From: Comamonadaceae bacterium
GTDB lineage: Bacteria; Pseudomonadota; Gammaproteobacteria; Burkholderiales; Burkholderiaceae_C
DNA: 5,427 nucleotides
Reading direction: 5' to 3'
Assembly (NCBI GenBank): GCA_024642025.1
Contig: JAHEBY010000202.1
Span: 1-5,427 of the forward strand
Shown here one piece after another: positions 1 through 5,427 of the stretch. Position 1 is the stretch's first letter. Every line of letters starts with the position of its first letter. The notes under the pieces are model-generated. The model searched no databases. It had not been told where the DNA came from and saw only the letters and a program-made list of their open reading frames with translations. Made by a program: the position numbers and the translations under genes.

Positions 1-660
1 GGGCAAAACAAGCAAGCCGGTCAGCGGCTGGCTACTATCGCGGTGGTCGGCACGGGCCTCGACCGCGTGTACCCCAAAACCCACCGCGACCTGGCCCATC
101 GCATTGCCGAAAATGGACTGATCGTCAGCGAATACCCGCTTGGGACGCCACCCCTGGCCGCCAACTTTCCAAGGCGCAACCGCTTGATCGCGGGCCTATC
201 GCAAGGCACGCTGGTGGTAGAGGCTGCGCTTGCATCGGGCTCGCTGATCACCGCACGACTGGCAGTCGAGCAGGGCAAGGATGTTTTTGCAATTCCGGGA
301 TCGATCCACGCGGCACAGGCCCGGGGTTGCCACGCGCTCATCAAACAGGGCGCCAAGTTGGTGGAGTCTGCACAGGATGTTCTGGAGGAATTGAAAATCA
401 TTCCTCGGGCATCAGAAACTATTAATTCAATAGCAAATATCAAAGAAAATACGGGGGCTAAGGGGTTATTTGATAGCGAAGATGAACATGAAAGCCCTTT
501 GCTGGAGGCGCTTGGCTTCGACCCGGTTGGGCTGGACGCATTACAAGCCCGCACCGGCCTGCCGACAGCGCAGTTGCAGGCCGATTTGATGGCGCTGGAG
601 CTGCAGGGGCTGGTGGCGCGCCTGCCAGGCGGACTGTTTCAACGTCAGATCGTTGCCTGA
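1..660 (+). CDS. dprA: DNA-processing protein DprA (Smf), 5'-truncated by window edge
   Basis: DprA binds incoming single-stranded DNA in the cytoplasm and loads RecA on it during natural transformation; it is also widespread in bacteria not known to be competent. The frame is open from base 1, so the start lies outside the window; 219 residues and a TGA stop are present. Visible residues 12-130 are the second half of the Rossmann-like DNA-binding domain: VVGTGLDRVYP at 15-25, the family signature SEYPLGTPP at 43-51, FPRRNRLIAGLS at 56-67, then VVEAALASGSLITA at 72-85 and AIPG at 97-100. Residues about 134-165 form a polar linker coded by unusually AT-rich DNA. Residues about 166-215 match the C-terminal winged-helix domain found in many proteobacterial DprA proteins (LGFDPVGLDALQARTGL). 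An internal GTG at 43 is not the start, because the domain clearly continues upstream. The gene is followed by smg in the same orientation, a common arrangement in proteobacteria. Confidence 0.97.
   Translation, partial: GQNKQAGQRLATIAVVGTGLDRVYPKTHRDLAHRIAENGLIVSEYPLGTPPLAANFPRRNRLIAGLSQGTLVVEAALASGSLITARLAVEQGKDVFAIPGSIHAAQARGCHALIKQGAKLVESAQDVLEELKIIPRASETINSIANIKENTGAKGLFDSEDEHESPLLEALGFDPVGLDALQARTGLPTAQLQADLMALELQGLVARLPGGLFQRQIVA
411..490 (+). other. AT-rich island inside dprA (interdomain linker)
   Basis: By hand count only 27 of these 80 bases are G or C, and only 8 of the 40 in 411-450, inside an otherwise GC-rich gene. It encodes the Ile/Asn/Lys/Glu-rich linker between the Rossmann-like domain and the winged helix, so the reading frame is kept and the stretch is coding. 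A TTGAAA at 391-396 and a TATTAA at 420-425 resemble promoter boxes but are 23 bp apart, too far for a normal sigma-70 promoter. I see no clear regulatory element. Confidence 0.6.
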
Positions 661-747
661 ACCGCGAACAAAAGCCGCTTTGCCGAATTTATACGGTTCA
701 AAAAAAGCGCTTTGTGGTTGCACGCGGGATCAACCGGATTTCTGCGC

Positions 748-753
748 TATATT
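748..753 (+). promoter_or_regulatory. possible -10 element of smg, close to the start codon
   Basis: TATATT lies 6 bp before the smg ATG in the only gap between dprA and smg (661-759). The sequence at 17 bp upstream has no recognisable -35 box; TTGCAC at 718-723 is 24 bp away. If used, transcription would begin at or next to the A of the ATG and give a leaderless message, which would agree with the absence of a Shine-Dalgarno sequence before 760. The call rests on one hexamer and is weak; read-through from dprA is an equally good explanation for smg expression. The rest of the gap shows no terminator with a T-run. Confidence 0.25.
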
Positions 754-759
754 CTTCCC

Positions 760-1452
760 ATGTTTGAAGTTCTTGTTTTCGTCTACGAAAACTACTGGCG
801 CGGCGACGCCTGCCCCGAATGGGAACACCTGGAGCGAAAGCTCAATGCCGTCGGCTTCGACGCGGATGAGATTCATGACGCTCTGACCTGGCTTAGCGGC
901 CTGAGTCTGGCGGCCCAGGGATCCCAACTGGTGGGAGATCCCCATGCCATCGACACACCGCCAGATGGCGCAACGCCGGTTGTGTCTGCAGGCGGGAATC
1001 CATCAACTACGCAACCCGCGAGCCTTTCCGTTGCCCTGCCGGGCAAAAGAGGCCACTCGCTTCACAAAATGGTTGACGCAGGTGTCAGCGCAAACCGCTT
1101 GACCCACAGCAGCGCGAGGCACGGGGCCGGGCATACCGCTACGGCAAGCGCAACCCCGCCAGCCGTGACCGCCATGTCCGAGTCCAGCATGCGCGTTTAT
1201 GCCATCGCCGAACAGGATCATCTGGGTGGTGAATGCCTGGGATTCATCACGTTTCTGGAATCAGCAGGCATCTTGCCTGCCAGCATGCGGGAGATCGTGG
1301 TTGATCGCGCCATGGCTGCGCCGGGTGACCCTGTGGGTCTGGACGATTTGAAAATTATCATCCTGATGGTCTACTGGAGTCTTGGCAAAGAGCCCGACGC
1401 ACTGGTGCTGGATGAGTTGTGCGACGGCACCGCGGGCCGCCTCGCGCATTAG
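760..1452 (+). CDS. smg: Smg family protein (DUF494), with an enlarged central region
   Basis: Member of the Smg/DUF494 family, a small conserved proteobacterial protein of unknown biochemical role, usually encoded next to dprA as here. The N-terminus MFEVLVFVYENYW (1-13), the segment LNAVGFDADEIHDALTWL (28-45), the core SMRVYAIAEQDHLGGECLGF (143-162) and the C-terminal VGLDDLKIIILMVYW (192-206) all line up from memory with E. coli Smg. The ATG at 760 is chosen because the family begins MF(E/D)VL; a TTG at 712 would add 16 residues with no family support. No Shine-Dalgarno sequence precedes it. The product is 230 residues against about 157 in E. coli, and nearly all the excess lies between residues 54 and 139, a Gly/Ala/Thr/Pro/Ser-rich stretch with no motif I recognise. 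The frame stays open and both flanks match the family, so this is an in-frame insertion or expansion and not a frameshift. The TAG stop is 4 bp from the stop of the opposing gene. Confidence 0.92.
   Translation: MFEVLVFVYENYWRGDACPEWEHLERKLNAVGFDADEIHDALTWLSGLSLAAQGSQLVGDPHAIDTPPDGATPVVSAGGNPSTTQPASLSVALPGKRGHSLHKMVDAGVSANRLTHSSARHGAGHTATASATPPAVTAMSESSMRVYAIAEQDHLGGECLGFITFLESAGILPASMREIVVDRAMAAPGDPVGLDDLKIIILMVYWSLGKEPDALVLDELCDGTAGRLAH
919..1176 (+). other. low-complexity insertion within Smg (residues 54-139)
   Basis: This stretch sits between the N-terminal helical half of Smg and the conserved SMRVY core, where E. coli Smg has only about 20 residues. It is rich in Gly, Ala, Thr, Ser, Pro and His, has no internal tandem repeat that I can find, and is probably disordered. 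By hand count 54 of its 86 codons end in G or C, against 37 of 53 in the preceding part of the gene, so the base composition does not point clearly to a foreign origin. Confidence 0.6.
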
Positions 1453-1456
1453 CAGC

Positions 1457-3997
1457 TTAGCCCAGCAAACGCTCCGGGTTGGCTTCCAGTTTTGACAGCG
1501 CGTCGCGCGTGGCTCGAACGGTGAGCGTTTCCTCTTCCTGCGGCAACAACAGGCCCGCCTGCAAGTAGGCTCCCAGGCGCCCGGCCTGGATCAAGTAGCT
1601 GTAGCCATCGGCAGAAGCAAAAAGATTCAGGTGTTTGCGGTCACTGCGCCAGGCAAACTGCACTTGGCGGATCTGGCCATTGTGATCCAGCGTAAACCAG
1701 GAGCCAAGCTGCAACTCCTGCGCCCACGCCTGCATGGCTGCCGTTGGTTTGGAGCCACCATCGGCAACCACGGCGATTTTTGATGAGTCCATACCCAGCA
1801 TCAGCTCGATGCTCTCGGCATCCAGCGGCAGGTCGCCCATGCCGTCTTCAGACACAAAGTCTTCCAGATTGGCCAGCCGCTCGGCCATCACATCAATTTG
1901 GGACTGCGGGATGGCCTGCGTTTTGGACATGAACGCGTCGGCCATCGTGTCACTTACCGTTTTGATATGCGCGTCCTGATCCGCCTGGCCCAGTCCAAGC
2001 AGGGTCATGCCTGCACGCAGGCGCTGAAGCAAGGCCGGCAGCTCTTGTATGACCTTGGCACGGTCTGACCGGTTGGGCTTTGCACTTCCAGCCCACACCA
2101 GATCTGTCGACGTTTTTTTAAGCTCGAGCGTACCGGGGTGTTGCGCCCCATTGCGAACGGCGGCCATGGCGAGCACCTCCGCCCAGACCTTGAACAGGAA
2201 ATTGCGAATTTCCTCGCGCACCGGCATGTCCTTGAGCAAATTGCGCATTTCGATCGTGTACTGGATCGTCAAGGTCTCGCGCTGCTCGACCTGCTGCGCC
2301 ACACTTACCACTTTCTGCGTGGTCGACTTTTCGGTGAGGAATTTGGCCAGGAATTTCTGGAATTCGTCATAGACGAGCTGGTAAACCCGTTTGCCGGTTT
2401 CAGGGTATTGCTCGATGACCTGCACAATGCGCTTGATTTCGAGCTCCAGCGCGCTGCCGCGAACGTTGGAGGCGTCAAAACCCATCACACAGGAGCCCAT
2501 ACGGTCTATCAGCTGCCGCGCTGGATGCGTCAGCGTGCCAAAGAAGTCGGGCTCTGCCAACGCAACTCGAAGCACCGGCATTTGCAGACGTGCAAACCAG
2601 ACCCGAATGCCGGGCGGGATACGCTCTTCCTGCAGGATGGCTTGAAACATCAACGCCACGATTTCAATGGTGGCTTTTTCATTCTTGGTCTCGGCCTTTT
2701 TCTTCAGCTCGGACGTCTGTTCGCGAAGCTGCCCGGCCACGCGGGCAACGCCAGCCGGGCTGTAATCTTCAATGACCGTGCCCGTACCACCTGCCGCCGT
2801 ATTGGCCGCCCCGCCGCCCATTGAAGGTGCTGGCGGACGCACGGCGATGGCCGCCGCCAATGCTGGCGAAGGCGGTTCAAAACGTGTCGCCTCAAAATTG
2901 GCCCCGGCATCGCCAACCAGCAGGCGCTTGAGCTGACCCATCACGCCCAGCGCTCGGCTTCTGGCACGCGCGAGTGGCGTTGCCGAAGTCATCATGCGCG
3001 TTTCTTCGTGAGCCCCACCGTATGCAGTGGATCTCATCGGCTGCGACATCAGGTTGCTGTCTGACGGTCCTGCGGCAGGCTGACCGCCATTGGCGCCCCA
3101 ACCGAGCCGGCCGCCAAAAAGGCCACCCGACTTGGCTTGCTCTGGCGCCCCGGCCGAGGAGGAATTGGTGTTACGGAATGAGCCACCATTCTGTGGTGCA
3201 CGCCCAGCCCCGCTCGCGCCGGTAAACCCACCGGCCCCACCGGATGATTGCCCCAGATTGCCAATGCTGCTGGGCCCGAAGCCGCCGGTCGAGGGCGAGG
3301 CCTCCGGTTGCCCCGTCGGGGGTCGGGCGCCACCCCCGCGACCAGGTGCCGCCCGCTTGACACGGTCCTTGAGCTCAATCGTGGGCATGACGCCCTGTTT
3401 AATCAGATATTCATTGCACTTGGCGTAGGCGCCGGGCAACTGCTCCGCCAGCAGGCGCTGAGCCACGTCACTGATCAAAGGCCAGGAATCCCGCGGCATG
3501 CCAATGTCTGCCCAGCGCTCAATCATGAGCAGAACCAGCCGGTCAGGACGCAGGATATCCAGCGTATCCAGATCGTCAGTACCTTCCAGATAGCGAATGC
3601 GTATGCGCAGGTCCTCGAGCTCGTTGTTGACCTTTTCCCGAATGGCCAGCACGATGCGTGAGGCCATGATTTTGTTGTCGGCCACCTCTTCACCCACCAG
3701 CGACAGGCCTTCGATTTCCAGTAGAGCCTTGGGCTTGGCCTTGGGAACGGAAAGTGCTGCCTGCCAGTCTGCCAGCGTTCCGTCCAGCCAGCCGGTACGC
3801 AAGCGCTGATAGAAGGTCCACGCATCGCGACGCACCTGCATTTCACGCGAGGGCGCAGCTTCATTCATGGCCGCGGTCAGCCTATCCTGCACCTCGGCAC
3901 CCAGCGTAACCATGTAACGCCCAGCTTCCCGCACAAACCGCTCCCGCGCTTCGCGGGCAAGTTCATCACGCTGTGCGAAAGAGGAGTTGGTTGCCAT
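1457..3997 (-). CDS. DUF1631 family protein, function unknown
   Basis: An 846-residue protein that I recognise as the DUF1631 family, common in Burkholderiales and other proteobacteria; no function is established. Residues 1-216 are a mostly helical, charged N-terminal domain (LVGEEVADNKI at 100-110, DILRPDRLVLLMIERWADIG at 147-166). Residues 217-340 and 364-408 are Gly/Pro/Ser/Ala-rich linkers separated by a short basic segment, ARARSRALGVMGQLKRLL at 343-360. Residues 409-750 are a long helical core (IPPGIRVWFARLQMPVLRVAL at 460-480; DEFQKFLAKFL at 544-554). Residues 760-815 look beta-rich (LQLGSWFTL, QVQFAWRS, NLFASADGYSYLI) and recall PilZ-like barrels, but I see no RxxxR or D/NxSxxG c-di-GMP motif. 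No signal peptide or membrane segment is visible, so it is probably cytoplasmic. ATG 3997 is the first in-frame methionine and lacks a Shine-Dalgarno sequence. It follows secF by 24 bp and is probably co-transcribed. Members have sometimes been labelled thymidine phosphorylase; nothing here supports that. Confidence 0.9.
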   Translation of the reverse strand: MATNSSFAQRDELAREARERFVREAGRYMVTLGAEVQDRLTAAMNEAAPSREMQVRRDAWTFYQRLRTGWLDGTLADWQAALSVPKAKPKALLEIEGLSLVGEEVADNKIMASRIVLAIREKVNNELEDLRIRIRYLEGTDDLDTLDILRPDRLVLLMIERWADIGMPRDSWPLISDVAQRLLAEQLPGAYAKCNEYLIKQGVMPTIELKDRVKRAAPGRGGGARPPTGQPEASPSTGGFGPSSIGNLGQSSGGAGGFTGASGAGRAPQNGGSFRNTNSSSAGAPEQAKSGGLFGGRLGWGANGGQPAAGPSDSNLMSQPMRSTAYGGAHEETRMMTSATPLARARSRALGVMGQLKRLLVGDAGANFEATRFEPPSPALAAAIAVRPPAPSMGGGAANTAAGGTGTVIEDYSPAGVARVAGQLREQTSELKKKAETKNEKATIEIVALMFQAILQEERIPPGIRVWFARLQMPVLRVALAEPDFFGTLTHPARQLIDRMGSCVMGFDASNVRGSALELEIKRIVQVIEQYPETGKRVYQLVYDEFQKFLAKFLTEKSTTQKVVSVAQQVEQRETLTIQYTIEMRNLLKDMPVREEIRNFLFKVWAEVLAMAAVRNGAQHPGTLELKKTSTDLVWAGSAKPNRSDRAKVIQELPALLQRLRAGMTLLGLGQADQDAHIKTVSDTMADAFMSKTQAIPQSQIDVMAERLANLEDFVSEDGMGDLPLDAESIELMLGMDSSKIAVVADGGSKPTAAMQAWAQELQLGSWFTLDHNGQIRQVQFAWRSDRKHLNLFASADGYSYLIQAGRLGAYLQAGLLLPQEEETLTVRATRDALSKLEANPERLLG
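2774..3349 (-). other. low-complexity linker region of the DUF1631 protein
   Basis: Residues about 217-408 are dominated by Gly, Ala, Ser, Pro, Asn and Gln, with many GG and SSGG-type clusters and no exact repeat unit. The stretch is likely disordered and joins the N-terminal domain to the helical core. A basic, probably amphipathic helix (residues about 341-363, bases 2909-2977) interrupts it and may be a conserved short binding segment; that is inference from composition alone. Confidence 0.65.
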
Positions 3998-4021
3998 GGT
4001 TTTTATTGTGGCGGGGTCAGG

Positions 4022-4978
4022 TCAGACCATGGCCCCCGCATTGGGGTCGTTTGGGTCTTCACCCTTAACGGCACCAGTTGACTTGATCATGTCTTCGCGC
4101 TTGATGCCCAGCCACATGGCGATGGCTGCGCCCACAAAGACTGAGGAGTAGATGCCAAAACAGATGCCAATTGTCAGTGCCAGGGCAAAGTAATAGAGGG
4201 TCGGACCACCAAAAAGCAGCATGGACAGCACCATGATCTGGGTAGAACCATGGGTAATGATAGTACGGCTGATGGTGGAGGTAATGGCATTGTCAATGAT
4301 TTCGACCGTATTCATCTTGCGGTAGCGGCGGAAATTCTCGCGAATCCGGTCAAAAATAACCACCGATTCGTTCACCGAATAACCCAGAACCGCCAGCACC
4401 GCTGCCAGCACGGGCAACGAAAACTCCCACTGGAAGAAGGCAAAAAAGCCCAAAATAATGACTACATCGTGCAAATTCGCCACGATGGCCGCCACGGCGA
4501 ACTTCCATTCGAAACGGATGGCCAGATAAAGCATGATGCCCACGACCACCATGCCCAGCGCCTTGAGACCATCGCTGGCAAGCTCTTCGCCCACCTGAGG
4601 GCCTACGAACTCCGAGCGGCGCAGCTCGGCACCGGCATCGGCCTGCTTGAGTGCCACCAGCGCCGCCGCGCTCTGCTGCGCCGAGTTTTCGCCCTTTCTG
4701 GCAGGCAGGCGAATGATCACATCACGCGCCGTTCCGAAGTTTTGCACCTGAACATCGGTATAGCCCAGGCCGCCGATAACACTTCGAATCTTGGGCACAT
4801 CCGCGGCCTGGGTGTAGCCCACTTCCATCACCGTACCGCCAGTGAACTCAACCGACAAATGCAGGCCACGGCTGAACAGGAAAAAGACCGCCAGGACAAA
4901 CGTGACGGCGGATACCACATTCAGCACCAGCGCATGGCGCATGAACGGAATGTCTCTTCGAATCTTGAATAACTCCAT
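4022..4978 (-). CDS. secF: protein translocase subunit SecF
   Basis: SecF is an inner-membrane partner of SecD; the SecDF complex uses the proton gradient to help pull preproteins through SecYEG on the periplasmic side. The 318-residue product is full length (E. coli SecF is 323). Expected topology is visible: TM1 at about 15-35, a periplasmic P4-type domain at 40-135 starting with VEFTGGT (43-49) and ending near VGPQVG (125-130), then five membrane segments at about 138-155, 160-182, 187-209, 240-258 and 262-290. The signature GYSVNESVVIFDRIREN (199-215) and SRTIITHGST (237-246) are typical; Arg238 should correspond to the arginine essential for proton-driven function in Thermus SecDF (Arg671). 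ATG 4978 is supported by AGGAAG four bases upstream. secD ends 8 bp before it, so translation is probably coupled. The hydrophilic tail after residue 293 is short and of no clear role. Confidence 0.98.
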   Translation of the reverse strand: MELFKIRRDIPFMRHALVLNVVSAVTFVLAVFFLFSRGLHLSVEFTGGTVMEVGYTQAADVPKIRSVIGGLGYTDVQVQNFGTARDVIIRLPARKGENSAQQSAAALVALKQADAGAELRRSEFVGPQVGEELASDGLKALGMVVVGIMLYLAIRFEWKFAVAAIVANLHDVVIILGFFAFFQWEFSLPVLAAVLAVLGYSVNESVVIFDRIRENFRRYRKMNTVEIIDNAITSTISRTIITHGSTQIMVLSMLLFGGPTLYYFALALTIGICFGIYSSVFVGAAIAMWLGIKREDMIKSTGAVKGEDPNDPNAGAMV

Positions 4979-4982
4979 GATG

Positions 4983-4988
4983 CTTCCT
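4983..4988 (-). promoter_or_regulatory. ribosome binding site of secF
   Basis: AGGAAG on the minus strand, four bases before the secF ATG, overlaps the secD TAG stop (4987-4989). A ribosome ending on secD would be placed directly over the secF initiation site, favouring coupled, balanced synthesis of the two partners. It also fixes the secF start. Confidence 0.8.
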
Positions 4989-5427
4989 AGTTGGCCTTGC
5001 CGGCGACCTCGCCAGGCGCCTTTGCCTGAGCCGGTGACACAGCAGTGCCGGCTTCAGGCCGCCAAACAGTGCCAATCGATACACTTTTGAGCTTTTTCTG
5101 GCGCCCGTACCAGAAGTTGACCAAGCCGCGCGAGAAAAACACGGCCGAGAACATGCTGGTCAAAATACCGATGCAGTGCACCACAGCAAAACCGCGCACG
5201 GGGCCGGAGCCAAAAATCAGCAGCGCCACACCCGCAATCAGCGTGGTCACATTGGAATCCAGAATGGTGCCCCATGCCCGGTCGTAACCGGCATTGATGG
5301 CAGCCTGAGGTGAAGCGCCATTTCGGAGCTCTTCACGCACGCGCTCGTTGATCAGCACGTTGGAGTCAATGGCCATGCCCAACGCCAGCGCCATGGCGGC
5401 CATACCCGGCAGCGTGAGCGTAGCCTG
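4987..5427 (-). CDS. secD: protein translocase subunit SecD, C-terminal part (5' end beyond window)
   Basis: The last 146 residues of SecD, open at the right edge (first visible residues QATLTLPGMAAMALALGMAI). SecD is the larger inner-membrane subunit of the SecDF export motor. The visible part covers the C-terminal membrane segments: GMAIDSNVLINERVREEL at 17-34 contains Asp21, which should be the aspartate needed for proton conduction (Asp340 in Thermus SecDF, Asp519 in E. coli SecD); AWGTILDSNVTTLIAGVALL at 51-70 and FGSGPVRGFAVVHCIGILTSMFSAVF at 72-97 give the remaining helices. The end, GRQKKLKSVSIGTVWRPE at 108-125 followed by an Ala/Pro/Gly-rich tail, is of the kind I associate with Comamonadaceae. 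The internal ATG at 5403 lies inside a conserved membrane helix and is not the start. It is first in the visible secD-secF-DUF1631 run; the promoter lies outside the window. Confidence 0.97.
   Translation of the reverse strand, partial: QATLTLPGMAAMALALGMAIDSNVLINERVREELRNGASPQAAINAGYDRAWGTILDSNVTTLIAGVALLIFGSGPVRGFAVVHCIGILTSMFSAVFFSRGLVNFWYGRQKKLKSVSIGTVWRPEAGTAVSPAQAKAPGEVAGKAN

Noticed and set aside
21..554. 177-residue open frame on the minus strand, antisense to dprA
   Set aside because: Ser/Ala-rich translation with no recognisable domain, covering the conserved dprA signature region on the opposite strand.
661..720. dprA terminator
   Set aside because: The complementary stretches (AAAGC and GCTTT; CCG and CGG) are too short or too far apart, and no T-run follows a stable stem. 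AAAGCGCTTT is a palindrome but has no loop.
712..759. Upstream TTG start for smg
   Set aside because: It would add 16 residues not seen in the family, which begins MF(E/D)VL at the ATG at 760.
900..1180. Frameshift or pseudogene in smg
   Set aside because: A single frame stays open from 760 to 1452 and both conserved halves lie in that frame, so the extra length is an in-frame insertion.
1453..1494. Hairpin AGC-AAAC-GCT followed by a short T-run as an smg terminator
   Set aside because: The uninterrupted stem is only 3 bp, extended only past a bulge, and the TTTT is well downstream; too weak to call.
2138..2824. 228-residue open frame on the plus strand, antisense to the DUF1631 gene
   Set aside because: It lies wholly inside a recognised protein family gene on the other strand, and its translation resembles no family. 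Long antisense frames are common in GC-rich DNA.
1457..3997. Thymidine phosphorylase
   Set aside because: The name is attached to some database entries of this family, but the sequence shows no phosphorylase signature and its architecture is helical with long linkers.
4250..4972. 240-residue open frame on the plus strand, antisense to secF
   Set aside because: Its translation is rich in His, Gln and Arg with no domain, as expected from reading membrane-protein codons in reverse; secF is unmistakable on the other strand.

Overview
The window looks like an ordinary chromosomal housekeeping segment of a betaproteobacterium, most likely order Burkholderiales and probably Comamonadaceae. This is inferred from the protein sequences: the SecD end, the SecF start and core, the Smg start and the DprA core all have the character I associate with that family. 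The DNA is fairly GC-rich. No tRNA, rRNA, CRISPR array, insertion sequence, phage gene or attachment site was seen.

Layout: (1) Bases 1-660, plus strand: the 3' two-thirds or so of dprA, the single-strand DNA / RecA loader of natural transformation, cut by the left edge. (2) Bases 661-759: a 99-bp gap with a possible -10 element very close to the next start. (3) Bases 760-1452, plus strand: smg (DUF494), a conserved small protein that commonly follows dprA; this copy carries about 75 extra low-complexity residues in the middle. (4) Bases 1457-3997, minus strand: a large DUF1631-family protein of unknown function, convergent with smg and separated from it by only 4 bp. (5) Bases 4022-4978, minus strand: complete secF. 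(6) Bases 4987-5427, minus strand: the 3' end of secD, cut by the right edge.

There are two transcription units facing each other. dprA-smg runs rightward. secD-secF-DUF1631 runs leftward with gaps of 8 and 24 bp, so the DUF1631 gene is probably co-transcribed with the SecDF protein-export motor. Coding density is near complete: the largest gene-free stretch is 99 bp, and no intrinsic terminator fits between the converging genes.

I do not see a convincing undescribed system. The points most worth checking are the expanded Smg protein, the unknown DUF1631 protein downstream of secDF with its long Gly/Pro/Ser-rich linker, the AT-rich island inside dprA, and the nearly abutting convergent gene ends.
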